Positions 1 through 9,262 of a stretch of DNA of 64,000 nt are shown here, piece after piece (the first letter of the stretch is position 1; each line of letters opens with the position of its first letter). Under the pieces are notes generated by a model. It was given only the letters and a program-made list of their open reading frames with translations. It was not told the origin of the DNA and ran no database searches. The position numbers were made by a program, and so were the translations under genes. The DNA comes from Streptomyces sp. WAC 04229 (GTDB lineage Bacteria; Actinomycetota; Actinomycetes; Streptomycetales; Streptomycetaceae), in contig NZ_QHJH01000015.1 of assembly GCF_003947455.1 (NCBI RefSeq), positions 1 through 64,000 of the forward strand. Direction: 5' to 3'.

Positions 1-1247
1 CCGCACTCGCGGTCCCGCAGACCGGCGACCCCACCCTCACCCTGCTCAAACGGATCGGCACCACCGACCCCACCTCCCTGGACGCCTACCGCGCCGCCGG
101 CGGCTACACCGCCCTGCGCCGCGCCTTCGCCCTCGGCCCCGCCGGCGTCATCCGCGAGGTCACCGACGCCGGCCTGGTCGGCCGCGGCGGAGCGGCCTTC
201 CCCACCGGACGCAAGTGGCAGGCGACCGCCGCCCAGCCCGACCACCCGCACTACCTGGTCTGCAACGCCGACGAATCCGAACCCGGCACCTTCAAGGACC
301 GCGTCCTGATGGAGGGCGACCCGTACGCCCTGGTGGAGGCGATGACGATCGCGGCCTACGCGACCGGCGCGCACCGCGGCTACCTCTACCTCCGCGGCGA
401 GTACCCGCGCGCCCTCGCCCGCCTCACCCACGCCCTCGCGCAGGCCCGCGCCCGCGGCCTGCTCGGCGACGACGTCCTCGGCCAGGGCTACGCCTTCGAC
501 ATCGAGATCCGGCGGGGCGCGGGCGCGTACATCTGCGGTGAGGAGACCGCCCTGTTCAACTCCATCGAGGGCTACCGGGGCGAGCCGCGCTCCAAGCCCC
601 CGTTCCCGGTGGAGAAGGGCCTGTTCGGCAAACCGACGGTGGAGAACAACGTCGAGACGCTGGTCAACGTCCTGCCGATCCTGACCATGGGCGCCCGGGC
701 GTACGCGGCGATCGGCACGCCGACGTCCACCGGGCCGAAGCTGTTCTGCGTGTCGGGCAGCGTGCGCAGGCCCGGTGTGTACGAACTCCCCTTCGGCGCG
801 ACGCTGGGCGAACTGCTCACCCTCGCCGGTGTCCGGGACAACCTGCGGGCGGTGCTGCTGGGCGGGGCGGCCGGCGGGTTCGTCCGGCCCGACGAGCTCG
901 ACGTCCCGCTCACCTTCGAGGGCACCCGCGAGGCCGGCACGACGCTCGGCTCCGGGGTCGTGATGGCCTTCGACGACACCGTTCCGCTCCCGCGGCTGCT
1001 GCTGCGCATCGCCGAGTTCTTCCGCGACGAGTCGTGCGGCCAGTGCGTGCCGTGCCGGGTCGGGACGGTGCGTCAGGAGGAGGCGCTGCACCGGATCGCG
1101 GACCGCACGGGCGCCGCCGCGGCCGGGGACGTCGCGCTGCTGCGGGAGGTCGGGCGGGCGATGCGGGACTCCTCGATCTGCGGACTGGGGCAGACCGCGT
1201 GGAACGCCGTGGAATCCGCCATCGACCGTCTGGGGGCGTACGAATGA
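1..1247 (+). CDS. NuoF/FdsB-like NADH-binding flavoprotein subunit (5' end outside window)
   Basis: The reading frame is open from base 3 and no start lies inside the window, so this is a C-terminal part of about 414 residues. It matches the 51-kDa subunit family of complex I, NAD-linked formate dehydrogenases and bidirectional hydrogenases. Visible hallmarks are the FMN/NADH segment GLVGRGGAAFPTGRKW near the left edge, then NADESEPGTFKDR and GAYICGEETAL, an SLBB-like domain, and the [4Fe-4S] site ESCGQCVPCR with its last ligand in SSICGLGQ. Family role: hydride transfer between NAD(H), FMN and an Fe-S chain. It overlaps the next gene by 4 bp (ATGA), so the two are probably one complex. Whether its partner is a formate dehydrogenase or another donor cannot be settled from the window. 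Confidence 0.93.
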   Translation, partial: ALAVPQTGDPTLTLLKRIGTTDPTSLDAYRAAGGYTALRRAFALGPAGVIREVTDAGLVGRGGAAFPTGRKWQATAAQPDHPHYLVCNADESEPGTFKDRVLMEGDPYALVEAMTIAAYATGAHRGYLYLRGEYPRALARLTHALAQARARGLLGDDVLGQGYAFDIEIRRGAGAYICGEETALFNSIEGYRGEPRSKPPFPVEKGLFGKPTVENNVETLVNVLPILTMGARAYAAIGTPTSTGPKLFCVSGSVRRPGVYELPFGATLGELLTLAGVRDNLRAVLLGGAAGGFVRPDELDVPLTFEGTREAGTTLGSGVVMAFDDTVPLPRLLLRIAEFFRDESCGQCVPCRVGTVRQEEALHRIADRTGAAAAGDVALLREVGRAMRDSSICGLGQTAWNAVESAIDRLGAYE

Positions 1248-2104
1248 CCGCGATACCGCTCGGAGTGCCGCGCCGGCTGGTGGAGTTCACCCTCGACGGG
1301 CAGGAGGCCCGGGTCCCCGAGGGCTCGACGATCCTGGACGCCTGCCGGGCCGCCGGGAAGGACGTCCCGACCCTGTGCCAGGGCGACACCCTCACCCCTA
1401 AGAACGCCTGCCGGGTCTGCGTGGTGGAGGTCGAGGGCGCCCGGACGCTCGCCCCGGCCTGCTCGCGCCGCGCGGAGCAGGGCATGGTGGTGCGCACCGA
1501 CACCGAGCGCGCCCGGCACAGCCGCAAGGTCGTGCTCGAACTGCTCGCGTCCTCGGTCGACCTGTCGACGACCCCGTCGGTCGCGCAGTGGATCAAGGAG
1601 TACGAGGCGAAGCCGGACCGCTTCGGACCCGACGCGGCCCGCGTCGACGAGGAACCGCGCGTCGACAACGACCTGTACGTGCGGGACTACGGCAAGTGCA
1701 TCCTCTGCTACAAGTGCGTGGACGCCTGCGGCGACCAGTGGCAGAACAGCTTCGCCATCTCCGTCTCCGGCCGGGGTTTCGACGCCCGGATCGCGGTGGA
1801 GCACGACGGTCCGCTGACCGACTCGGCGTGCGTCTACTGCGGCAACTGCATCGAGGTCTGCCCCACCGGGGCCCTCTCCTTCAAGTCGGAGTTCGACATG
1901 CGGGCCGCCGGGACGTGGGACGAGGAGCGGCAGACCGCCACGACGACCGTGTGCGCGTACTGCGGAGTGGGCTGCAACCTCACGCTCCACGTGCAGGACA
2001 ATGAGATCGTGAAGGTCACCTCGCCGCACGACAACCCGGTGACCCACGGCAACCTCTGCATCAAGGGCCGCTTCGGCTACCAGCACGTACAGAACCGGGA
2101 CTGA
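1244..2104 (+). CDS. Multi-cluster Fe-S protein (HoxU/FdsA N-terminal type) without the molybdopterin catalytic domain
   Basis: The protein has 286 aa and starts at an ATG inside the stop of the upstream gene. Domains in order: a plant-type [2Fe-2S] ferredoxin (C45, C56, C59, C73); a NuoG-like linker that has lost the usual His-Cys3 cluster cysteines; two [4Fe-4S] motifs (C152/C155/C158/C162 and C196/C199/C202/C206); and a molybdopterin-oxidoreductase Fe4S4 domain (C237/C240/C244/C272). The protein stops 14 residues after C272, where FdsA/FdhA would enter the roughly 600-residue Mo-bis-MGD domain. No remnant of that domain follows; fdhD begins 18 bp later. Seen: the complete Fe-S chain. Inferred: an electron-transfer subunit for the NuoF-like protein, working with a catalytic subunit encoded elsewhere, or a truncated formate dehydrogenase. 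Confidence 0.88.
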   Translation: MTAIPLGVPRRLVEFTLDGQEARVPEGSTILDACRAAGKDVPTLCQGDTLTPKNACRVCVVEVEGARTLAPACSRRAEQGMVVRTDTERARHSRKVVLELLASSVDLSTTPSVAQWIKEYEAKPDRFGPDAARVDEEPRVDNDLYVRDYGKCILCYKCVDACGDQWQNSFAISVSGRGFDARIAVEHDGPLTDSACVYCGNCIEVCPTGALSFKSEFDMRAAGTWDEERQTATTTVCAYCGVGCNLTLHVQDNEIVKVTSPHDNPVTHGNLCIKGRFGYQHVQNRD

Positions 2105-2122
2105 CCGGCAAGGGGCACGGAC

Positions 2123-2971
2123 ATGGGACGAGTCACGGAACGACGCAAGGTGATCCGCGTACGGGACGGCGCGGTCTCCACCCGCCCGGACACGCTCGTC
2201 GCCGAGGAACCGCTGGAGATCCGGCTGAACGGCAAGCCGCTGGCGATCACGATGCGCACCCCCGGCGACGACTTCGCGCTGGCGGCCGGCTTCCTGGTCA
2301 GCGAGGGTGTGCTCGCCGAGCGGGGCGATCTCCAGAACATCGTGTACTGCGCCGGCGCCACGGTCGACGGGTCGAACACGTACAACGTGGTCGACGTGCG
2401 GACCTCCCCCGGCGTGTCGGTCCCCGACATCACCCTGGAGCGGAACGTCTACACGACGTCGTCCTGCGGGCTGTGCGGCAAGGCGAGCCTGGACGCGGTG
2501 CGGACGACGGCCCGCTGGCCCATCGCCGACACTCCCCCGGTCCGGGTCACCCCGGAGCTGCTGGCGGACCTGCCGGACCGGCTGCGTGCCTCCCAGCGGG
2601 TCTTCGACCGGACCGGCGGACTGCACGCGGCGGCCCTGTTCACCGAGGACGGGGAGCTGGTCGACGTGCGGGAGGACGTGGGGCGGCACAACGCGGTCGA
2701 CAAGCTGGTCGGCCGCGCCCTGCAGAACGGGGACCTGCCGCTGTCCCGCTCCGTGCTGCTGGTGTCGGGCCGGGCCTCCTTCGAGCTGGCGCAGAAGGCC
2801 GTGATGGCGGGCATCCCGGTGCTGGCCGCGGTGTCGGCCCCGTCCTCGCTCGCGGTGGACCTGGCCGCCGAGACGGGGCTGACGCTGGTCGGGTTCCTGC
2901 GCGGCAGCTCCATGAACGTGTACGCGGGCGAGGACCGCGTCGCCCTGCGGGCCACGGCCGCTCAGGGCTGA
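2123..2971 (+). CDS. fdhD: FdhD, formate dehydrogenase accessory sulfurtransferase
   Basis: The product has 282 aa, normal for the family. FdhD passes sulfur from a cysteine desulfurase to the Mo-bis-MGD cofactor of formate dehydrogenase. The family signature is clear: [10 protein letters not shown] near the N-terminus, the sulfur-carrying loop [13 protein letters not shown] (CxxC) near residue 117, the conserved [13 protein letters not shown] segment, and a C-terminal [13 protein letters not shown]. The gene begins 18 bp after the Fe-S protein and is probably cotranscribed with it. Its presence argues that a Mo- or W-dependent formate dehydrogenase exists in the cell, although the catalytic subunit is not beside it. 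Confidence 0.95.
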   Translation: MGRVTERRKVIRVRDGAVSTRPDTLVAEEPLEIRLNGKPLAITMRTPGDDFALAAGFLVSEGVLAERGDLQNIVYCAGATVDGSNTYNVVDVRTSPGVSVPDITLERNVYTTSSCGLCGKASLDAVRTTARWPIADTPPVRVTPELLADLPDRLRASQRVFDRTGGLHAAALFTEDGELVDVREDVGRHNAVDKLVGRALQNGDLPLSRSVLLVSGRASFELAQKAVMAGIPVLAAVSAPSSLAVDLAAETGLTLVGFLRGSSMNVYAGEDRVALRATAAQG

Positions 2972-2994
2972 CCCCGCTCCCCGCGGCACGGCGG

Positions 2995-3040
2995 CGGGGC
3001 CCCGGCCGGCGGGGAGCGCCCCCTGCGCCGCGGGGCCCCG
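2995..3040. terminator. GC-rich hairpin region after fdhD
   Basis: The 10-bp palindrome CGGGGCCCCG occurs at 2995-3004 and again at 3031-3040. The two copies can fold alone or pair with each other, and they lie 24 bp after the fdhD stop. This is a plausible U-less terminator of the kind common in Streptomyces. The remaining spacer up to 3135 shows no other feature. Confidence 0.45.
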
Positions 3041-3135
3041 CCGTGGATGGCGTCGGTCACATCGCCTTTCCCCACGGCCTCACGCTCTGGTAGGAGTGGC
3101 TGGACCCGTACGTTCCCCCGCGAAAGCCGCGTTCC

Positions 3136-3363
3136 ATGACTGACTTCGTGCTCGACCTCTCCCTCGAGGAGGCCCGCAGGCGTGCCGAGGTGGTGGCGGC
3201 GCTCGGCCCCGACTGGGACCCGGTCGCCGCCCTGCGTTCGGAACAGGAGGCGCACGCCCTGCTCTACTCCGGGCTGGACGCGGAGCAGGAGCGGACGTAC
3301 GCGATGCTCGTGGCGGCCGGTGTGCTGCCGGAAGCGGACCGGGGCGATGCGTCTCCCCATTGA
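3136..3363 (+). CDS. Small conserved actinobacterial protein (possibly DUF6400)
   Basis: The ORF encodes 75 aa, acidic, and begins MTDFVLDLSLEEARRR. It looks all-helical, with two helix-forming stretches and no cysteine or membrane segment. From memory it resembles short Streptomyces proteins labelled DUF6400; the name is uncertain. It overlaps the next ORF by 17 bp and sits between fdhD and the convergent end of the hydrogenase cluster. No function can be assigned. Confidence 0.6.
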   Translation: MTDFVLDLSLEEARRRAEVVAALGPDWDPVAALRSEQEAHALLYSGLDAEQERTYAMLVAAGVLPEADRGDASPH

Positions 3364-3577
3364 TCCGCAGGCCGACCGGGCCCGCCGCGCCTGGGTCCCC
3401 TGTCCGGGCTGCGACGACGCCCGCGACTGCGGGACGTGCGCCGCACGGCGGAACTGCCCGGCGCACTGGCGCTACCTCATAGCCAACGACGGCCCGCGCG
3501 TCCACCTCCAGTGCCCGGGCTGCACCCACACCTGGACCCTGGACACCCGCCCCGGACGGCGCGGCCGGTCCGGCTGA
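3347..3577 (+). CDS. Small zinc-ribbon-like protein
   Basis: The ORF encodes 76 aa from the ATG at 3347 (MRLPIDPQADR), which lies within the 3' end of the upstream ORF in another frame. It carries cysteine pairs CPGC, CGTC and a second CPGC plus a single NCPAHW cysteine, which suggests one or two structural zinc sites. The C-terminus is Arg-rich (RPGRRGRSG). It converges on hypE with 34 bp between stops. The role is unknown. Confidence 0.5.
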   Translation: MRLPIDPQADRARRAWVPCPGCDDARDCGTCAARRNCPAHWRYLIANDGPRVHLQCPGCTHTWTLDTRPGRRGRSG

Positions 3578-3611
3578 CCCGGCACCCCGGCCCGCCCCGT
3601 CGCCGGACCGG

Positions 3612-4679
3612 TCAGCAGATCCGCGGCAGTTGCTCCCCGAGCGGCATGTCCACCACCCGGGTGCCACCGAGCCCGGTCCGGGCGACGACCATGCCGGGGT
3701 GGTCCGCGACCACCTCGCCGACCACCGCCGCCTCGGCGCCCAGCGGATGGGCCCGCATCGCGGCGAGGACCGCGTCGGCGCGGTCGCGCGGGACGAAGGC
3801 GACGAGCTTGCCCTCGTTGGCCACGTACATCGGGTCGAGGCCCAGCATCGCGCACGCCCCGGCGACGGGCGCCGGCACCGGCACCGCGCGCTCCTGGACG
3901 GCGATCCCGCACCCGGAGGCCGCGGCGATCTCGTTGAGCGAGGCGGCCAGGCCGCCGCGGGTCGGGTCGCGCAGCGCGTGCAGGTCGGGGCAGACCGCCA
4001 GCATCGCCTCGACCAGCCCGCCCAGCGCCGCGCAGTCGCTCTCCACGTCCGTCTCGAACCGCAGGTTCTCCCGCTCGCTCAGGATGGCCACGCCGTGCAC
4101 GCCGATGGCGCCGCTGACCAGGACGACGTCGCCCGGCACGACCCGGCGCGGGTGCGGGTCGACGCCGTCGGGGACCAGGCCGATGCCGGAGGTGTTCACG
4201 TAGACGCCGTCGCCGTGCCCGGCCTCCACGACCTTGGTGTCGCCCGTGACGACCCGGACCCCGGCCGCGCGGGCGGCGGCCCCGAGCGCCTCGGACACCT
4301 TGGCGACCGTGTCGATCGGGACGCCCTCCTCCAGGATCAGCCCGCAGGAGAGGTAGGCGGCACGGGCACCGCTCATGGCGAGGTCGTTGACCGTGCCGTT
4401 GACGGCGAGGTCGCCGATGCTGCCGCCGGGGAAGAACAGCGGCCGGACCACGAACGTGTCGGTGGAGAAGGCGAGCCGCGCCCCGCCCAGCTCGACCACG
4501 GCCGAGTCGGTCAGCGGCACCGGCGCGGGACCGGCCAGCGCCGGGACGACGACCTGCTCGATCAGCTCGGCGGACAGGGCGCCGCCCCCGCCGTGGCCCA
4601 TCACCACGCGCGGCCCGTCCCGCAGGGGCGCCGGGCAGGTCCAGGAGAGCATGTCCGGTGCTGCGGTGGTGTCAGACAA
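3612..4679 (-). CDS. hypE: HypE, hydrogenase maturation carbamoyl dehydratase
   Basis: HypE takes a carbamoyl group from HypF onto its C-terminal cysteine and dehydrates it with ATP to the thiocyanate that supplies the CN ligands of the NiFe site. The protein has 355 aa with the PurM/ThiL-like signature MGHGGGG near residue 27, the segment [13 protein letters not shown] and the diagnostic C-terminal tail ending PRIC. The start is read as TTG at 4679, overlapping the end of hypD by 8 bp and preceded by GGAGG 9 bp upstream. An internal ATG at 4652 lacks a ribosome site and would remove little. It is the last gene of the hydrogenase cluster. Confidence 0.96.
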   Translation of the reverse strand: MSDTTAAPDMLSWTCPAPLRDGPRVVMGHGGGGALSAELIEQVVVPALAGPAPVPLTDSAVVELGGARLAFSTDTFVVRPLFFPGGSIGDLAVNGTVNDLAMSGARAAYLSCGLILEEGVPIDTVAKVSEALGAAARAAGVRVVTGDTKVVEAGHGDGVYVNTSGIGLVPDGVDPHPRRVVPGDVVLVSGAIGVHGVAILSERENLRFETDVESDCAALGGLVEAMLAVCPDLHALRDPTRGGLAASLNEIAAASGCGIAVQERAVPVPAPVAGACAMLGLDPMYVANEGKLVAFVPRDRADAVLAAMRAHPLGAEAAVVGEVVADHPGMVVARTGLGGTRVVDMPLGEQLPRIC

Positions 4680-5808
4680 CGGCGCTGTCCTCCAGGCTCG
4701 TGGCGGCCGGACGGGCCGGCAGTTCCAGCCGCCGGTACAGGTAGTACGCCGCGCAGGCGCCCTCGCTGGAGACCATGGTGGCTCCGAGCGGCGTGCGCGG
4801 GGTGCAGGTGGTGCCGAAGGCCTCGCACTCGTGGGGTTTGATCAGCCCCTGCAGGACCTCTCCGCTGCGGCACTCGGCGGGCTCGCGGGTGGCGATGTCG
4901 CCGACCTGGAAACGGTGTTCGGCGTCGTGGTCCCGGTAGCGGGCGGAGAGCCGCCAGCCGCTGTCCGGGATGGTCCCGATGCCTCGCCAGGCGCGGTCGG
5001 TGACCTCGAAGACGTCGTCCAGCATCGCCAGGGCGGCCGGGTTGCCCTCGGGCCGCACCGCGCGCGGGTAGGCGTTCTCGACGGTGTGCTCGCCCCGTTC
5101 CAGCTGACGCACCGTGCGGCGCACGCCCTCCAGGATGTCCAGCGGTTCGAAGCCGGTCACCACGATGGGCACCTTGTACCGTTCGGCGAGCGCCGGGTAC
5201 TCCTCGGTGCCCATCACGCTGCACACGTGCCCGGCGGCCAGGAAGCCCTGCACCCGGCAGTCGGGGGACCGCATGACCGCCTCGATCGCGGGCGGGACGC
5301 GCACGTGGGAGACGAGCAGGCTGAAGTTGCGGATGCCGCGCCTGCGCGCCTGATGGACCGTCATGGCGTTGGGCGGTGCGGTCGTCTCGAAGCCGATGCC
5401 GAAGAACACGACCTCGCGGTCGGGGTTCTCCTCGGCGATCCGCAGCGCGTCGAGCGGGGAGTAGACGACCCGGACGTCGCCGCCGGCGCCCCGGACCTGG
5501 AACAGGTCGCGGCCGGTGCCCGGCACGCGGAGCATGTCGCCGAAGGAGCAGAAGATCACCCCGGGCCGGGAGGCGATCTCCAGGGCCTTGTCGATGACCT
5601 CCAGCGGGGTCACGCACACCGGACAGCCCGGCCCGTGGATCAACTCGATCCCCTCGGGCAGCAGTTGGTCGATGCCGTGCCGGATGATGGTGTGCGTCTG
5701 ACCGCCGCACACCTCCATCAGCGCCCACGGCCTGGTCACCGTGGCCCTGATGTCGTCGAGGAGGCGGGCCGCCAGCTCCGGGTCCTGGAACTCGTCGATG
5801 TACTTCAC
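4672..5808 (-). CDS. hypD: HypD, Fe-S scaffold for Fe(CN)2CO assembly
   Basis: HypD with HypC forms the scaffold on which the Fe(CN)2CO unit of [NiFe]-hydrogenase is built. The GTG start at 5808 forms a GTGA overlap with the hypC stop and yields 378 aa, a normal family length. Signature motifs are present: [30 protein letters not shown], and the C-terminal cysteine-rich region around CTPRTPLG and [10 protein letters not shown] that holds the [4Fe-4S] cluster. An upstream in-frame extension only reads antisense through hypC and is not used. The order hypC-hypD-hypE is the usual one. Confidence 0.97.
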   Translation of the reverse strand: MKYIDEFQDPELAARLLDDIRATVTRPWALMEVCGGQTHTIIRHGIDQLLPEGIELIHGPGCPVCVTPLEVIDKALEIASRPGVIFCSFGDMLRVPGTGRDLFQVRGAGGDVRVVYSPLDALRIAEENPDREVVFFGIGFETTAPPNAMTVHQARRRGIRNFSLLVSHVRVPPAIEAVMRSPDCRVQGFLAAGHVCSVMGTEEYPALAERYKVPIVVTGFEPLDILEGVRRTVRQLERGEHTVENAYPRAVRPEGNPAALAMLDDVFEVTDRAWRGIGTIPDSGWRLSARYRDHDAEHRFQVGDIATREPAECRSGEVLQGLIKPHECEAFGTTCTPRTPLGATMVSSEGACAAYYLYRRLELPARPAATSLEDSAVV

Positions 5809-6134
5809 CGCCGCACCTCCTCGGCGAGGCCCTCGCCGTCCGCCGGGCCGGGCCGCCCGGCCCGCGCGGCCAGTTCGGCCTGTTCCCACGGGTCGCCGAA
5901 CTCCTCCTGGAGCATCCCGAGGTTCTCGAACAGCTCCAGCGTCCTGCGGGCCGACTCCTCGTCGAGCCGTTGGAGGGCGAAGCCGACATGGACGATGGTG
6001 TACTCGCCGACCTTCAGGTCGGGCAGGTACTCCAGGCACACCTCCTTGACCACGCCGCCGAAGTCGACGGTGGCCATCCGGGTGCCGTCCCTGTCCTCGA
6101 CGCCCAGCACTCTGCCGGGTACCGCCAGGCACAT
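5805..6134 (-). CDS. hypC: HypC/HupF-type hydrogenase chaperone
   Basis: The product has 109 aa and begins with the canonical MCLAVPGRV, in which Cys2 binds the Fe precursor and the pre-large subunit. It is somewhat longer than typical HypC (about 80-90 aa) because of a charged, Ala/Glu-rich tail. HypC shuttles the Fe(CN)2CO group from HypD to HhyL. It lies 10 bp after hypF and overlaps hypD. Confidence 0.95.
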   Translation of the reverse strand: MCLAVPGRVLGVEDRDGTRMATVDFGGVVKEVCLEYLPDLKVGEYTIVHVGFALQRLDEESARRTLELFENLGMLQEEFGDPWEQAELAARAGRPGPADGEGLAEEVRR

Positions 6135-6144
6135 GTCTGTCTCC

Positions 6145-8568
6145 TCACTGGTTGAGAGCTGCCGCGCGGGCGGCCACGACGAGCTGGCCGAGGGCCAGTC
6201 CGCCGTCGCCCGGCGGGATCGCCCGATGGCGCAGCACGGTGAAGCCGTCGGCGCGCAGGCCGCGGGCGCAGGCGGAGGAGAGCACCGTGTTGGCGAACAC
6301 TCCGCCGGTCAGGGCCACCGTCCGCAGGCCGGTCTCCTCGCGGGCCGCCGCGCACACCGTCCGCACCAGGCGGGCGACGGCGTGGTGGAACCGGGCCGCG
6401 ACGACGGCCGCGGGGGTGCCCCGCCGTACGTCCTCCACCACGGCGGCCAGCAGGGGCGCGGGGTCGGCGCTCAGCGGGGTGCCGTCGTCCCGCTCGCGGC
6501 CGGCCGACAGGTGGAAGGCGTGGCGCGGATCCTCGCCGGCCTCGTCGCCGGCGAGGACGGCCGCCGCCTCCAGCTCGATCGCGGCCTGTGCCTCGTAGCC
6601 GGCGTGGTGGCAGACACCGGCAAGTGACGAGACGGCGTCGAAGAGCCGGCCCATGCTGGAGGTTGGTACGCAGTTCAGTCCGGTCTTCAACTGCTGTTGC
6701 AGCAGCGTGAGTTCGGCGGGTGGGCAGGCCGCGGTGCACGGCAGGTCGGGGGCGGCGGCGAGGCCCGCCGCGTGCAGGTGCGCCAGCGCCATGCGGTAGG
6801 GGCGTCGTACCGCCGCGTCGCCCCCGGGCAGCGGCACGTGGGCGAGGTGCGCGAAGCGGCGGAAGCCGTCGTACCCCGCGAGCAGGAACTCGCCGCCCCA
6901 CACGGCGCCGTCGTCCCCGTGCCCGGTGCCGTCGAAGGCGACGCCGATCACCCGCTCCCCCTCGGGCACACCGTGCTCGGCGAGGACCGAGGCGATGTGC
7001 GCGTGGTGGTGCTGGACCCGGAGCACCGGGCGGCCCCCGGCGTGCCGTCGCGCCCAGGACGCCGACCGGTACGCCGGATGCGTGTCGGTGACCAGCACCT
7101 CCGGGTGGACTCCGGTGACCGACTCCAGTTGCCGTGCCGCGCGCCCGAGCGCCCGCTGGGTCGACAGGTCGTCCATGTCGCCGATGTGGGCGGAGAGCCA
7201 GGCCCGGTCGCCCTGGCCGAGGCAGAAGACGTTCTTGAGGTCGCCGCCCACGGCGAGTGCCGGGGCCACCGGGACGGGCAGCGTCACCGGCAGCGGGGCG
7301 TAGCCGCGGGAGCGGCGCAGGACCAGCGGCTCGCCGTCGCAGACGCGGACGACGGAGTCGTCGCACGGCACGTGGATCGCGCGGTCGTGGGTGAGCCAGG
7401 CGTCGGCCAGCCCGGCCAGCCGCTCCAGGGCCTCGTCGTCGTCGGTGACGATGGGTTCTCCGGAGAGGTTCCCGCTCGTCATCACCAGCAGCCGGGGCCC
7501 GTCGCCCGGGCCGTCCGGGCCGGTCGTCCCGAGCAGCAGATGGTGCACGGGCGTGTACGGCAGCATGACGCCGAGGTCGGGGCTGCCCGGCGCGACGCCG
7601 TCGGCGGGCATCGGGGCGCCCGGCGCGGCGCCGGCGTCCGTGCGCCGCCGCATCAGGACCACCGGGCGGACCGCGCCGGTGAGCAACTCCCTTTCCACCG
7701 GGCCGAGGTGCACGAGGTGTTCGATGTCCGCGACGTCCCGGGCCATCACCGCGAACGGTTTGGCGCCCCGGGCCTTGCGGCGGCGCAGCTCGGCGACCGC
7801 GTCCGGGCGGGTGGCGTCGCAGGCGAGGTGGTAGCCGCCGATGCCCTTCACCGCGAGGACGGCACCCGTGGCGAGCAGCGCACGCGCCGCGGCGACGGGG
7901 TCGGCCCCGGACGCCGAGCCGTCCGGGGCGACGGCGTCCCGGCCGTCCGCCGTGACGAGCCGCAGCCGTGGCCCGCACGCGGGACAGGCCACGGGCTGCG
8001 CGTGGAAGCGGCGGTCGGCGGGATCCCGGTACTCGCGGTCGCAGTCGGCGCACAGGGGGAAGCCCGCCATCGTCGTCTGCGCGCGGTCGTAGGGCAGGCC
8101 GGTGACGATGGTGAAGCGCGGCCCGCAGTGCGTGCAGGTGATGAAGGGGTGGTGGTGGCGCCGGTCGGCGGGGTCGGCGAGTTCGGCCAGGCAGTCGCGG
8201 CAGGTCGCGGTGTCGGGTGCCACGAGGGTGCGGACCCGGTCGCCGGTGGCGGAGGGGACGATGCTGAATCCGCGTTCCTCGGTGGCGGGGACCTCGGTCG
8301 TCTCCACCGAGTCGACCACCGCGAGGGGCGGTGCGCCGGGTGCGAGCCGGGCGCAGAAGAGGTCGACGTCCCCCGTCGGCCCCTCGACCTCCACGAGGAC
8401 GCCGTCACCGGTGTTGGTCACGTGCCCGGCCAGCCGCAGGTCCGTGGCGAGCCCGTACACGAACGGGCGGAAACCCACCCCCTGTACGACGCCGCGTACG
8501 ACGACACGGGTCCGCCGTGCCGGCGGGTCCCCCTTCGGTGGTGCGCCGGTGCCGGGGCTGGTGTTCAC
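6145..8568 (-). CDS. hypF: HypF, carbamoyltransferase for hydrogenase CN ligand synthesis
   Basis: HypF uses carbamoyl phosphate and ATP to carbamoylate HypE. The GTG start at 8568 overlaps the hypB stop (GTGA) and gives 807 aa, slightly long for the family. The order is an acylphosphatase domain (GVVQGVGFRPFV, near residue 27), two zinc motifs (CRDC...CTHC and CADC...CPAC), a YrdC-like domain with KGIGGYHLACDA, and a Kae1-like domain with HHHAHIASVLAEHG. A longer frame reaching toward 8982 is antisense to hypB coding sequence and is rejected as the start. Confidence 0.97.
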   Translation of the reverse strand: MNTSPGTGAPPKGDPPARRTRVVVRGVVQGVGFRPFVYGLATDLRLAGHVTNTGDGVLVEVEGPTGDVDLFCARLAPGAPPLAVVDSVETTEVPATEERGFSIVPSATGDRVRTLVAPDTATCRDCLAELADPADRRHHHPFITCTHCGPRFTIVTGLPYDRAQTTMAGFPLCADCDREYRDPADRRFHAQPVACPACGPRLRLVTADGRDAVAPDGSASGADPVAAARALLATGAVLAVKGIGGYHLACDATRPDAVAELRRRKARGAKPFAVMARDVADIEHLVHLGPVERELLTGAVRPVVLMRRRTDAGAAPGAPMPADGVAPGSPDLGVMLPYTPVHHLLLGTTGPDGPGDGPRLLVMTSGNLSGEPIVTDDDEALERLAGLADAWLTHDRAIHVPCDDSVVRVCDGEPLVLRRSRGYAPLPVTLPVPVAPALAVGGDLKNVFCLGQGDRAWLSAHIGDMDDLSTQRALGRAARQLESVTGVHPEVLVTDTHPAYRSASWARRHAGGRPVLRVQHHHAHIASVLAEHGVPEGERVIGVAFDGTGHGDDGAVWGGEFLLAGYDGFRRFAHLAHVPLPGGDAAVRRPYRMALAHLHAAGLAAAPDLPCTAACPPAELTLLQQQLKTGLNCVPTSSMGRLFDAVSSLAGVCHHAGYEAQAAIELEAAAVLAGDEAGEDPRHAFHLSAGRERDDGTPLSADPAPLLAAVVEDVRRGTPAAVVAARFHHAVARLVRTVCAAAREETGLRTVALTGGVFANTVLSSACARGLRADGFTVLRHRAIPPGDGGLALGQLVVAARAAALNQ

Positions 8569-9260
8569 ACCTGTGCCCGGTCCATCACCGGGGCGTGGAC
8601 GGCCTCCCCACCGGCGGCGGCCAGTGCCCGGTCGACGAGCACACCGGCGCCCTCGCCATTGCGTACGGAGCTGAGTACGACGTCGACACCCGGGTTGACC
8701 CGCTGCACGTGGGCGCGGAAGGCGGCCTCGTCGAACTCGGCCGGTCCGGCCAGGTCGGACTTGGTGACGATCACGAGCTGGGCGAGGCCGAACGCGGTGG
8801 GGTACTTGAGCGGCTTGTCCTCGCCCTCGGTGACGGAGGCGAGGACGACCCGCAGGGACTCGCCCAGGTCGTAGGAGGCGGGGCAGACGAGGTTGCCCAC
8901 GTTCTCCACGAAGAGCAGGCGGGTGTCCTCGGGCAGCCAGTCGTGCAGGTGCCCGGCGAGCATGTCCGCCTCCAGGTGGCACAGCCCGTCGGTGAGCACC
9001 TGCTTGACCGGCACGCCGGCCCGGGCCAGCCGGTTGGCGTCGTTCTCGGTGGCGAGGTCCGCGGTGAGGGCCGCGACGGCGATGCCTCGCTCCCGGGCCA
9101 GCCGCAGCTCACGCTCCAGCAGGGCCGTCTTCCCGCTGCCCGGGCTGGACAGGAGGTTGACCACCGTCGTGCCCCGGGCGGTGAGTTCGGTGCGCAGGAT
9201 GCCCGCCGCCATCGTGTTCTTGGCGAGCACGGCCTGCCGGAGGTCGACTGTGCGGCACAT
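8565..9260 (-). CDS. hypB: HypB, nickel-insertion GTPase
   Basis: The product has 231 aa. HypB hydrolyses GTP while delivering Ni with HypA to the hydrogenase large subunit. The P-loop SSPGSGKTALLE is near residue 38, and the metal-site segment DGLCHLEADM is near residue 91. The GTPase guanine motif is TKSDL. The N-terminus has no His-rich nickel-storage stretch, so it is a catalytic rather than a storage type. The ATG at 9260 follows the hypA stop by 2 bp. Confidence 0.96.
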   Translation of the reverse strand: MCRTVDLRQAVLAKNTMAAGILRTELTARGTTVVNLLSSPGSGKTALLERELRLARERGIAVAALTADLATENDANRLARAGVPVKQVLTDGLCHLEADMLAGHLHDWLPEDTRLLFVENVGNLVCPASYDLGESLRVVLASVTEGEDKPLKYPTAFGLAQLVIVTKSDLAGPAEFDEAAFRAHVQRVNPGVDVVLSSVRNGEGAGVLVDRALAAAGGEAVHAPVMDRAQV

Positions 9261-9262
9261 CG

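Noticed and set aside
1244-2104. Possibility that the missing molybdopterin domain was lost by a sequencing frameshift
   Set aside because: No part of the catalytic domain is found in any frame downstream; fdhD starts 18 bp after the stop.
3436-4203. + strand ORF over hypE
   Set aside because: Ser/Arg-rich shadow frame; hypE on the opposite strand has full family motifs.
8566-8982. Upstream extension of the HypF frame
   Set aside because: It is antisense-like sequence over hypB; the GTG at 8568 in a GTGA overlap gives the correct acylphosphatase N-terminus.
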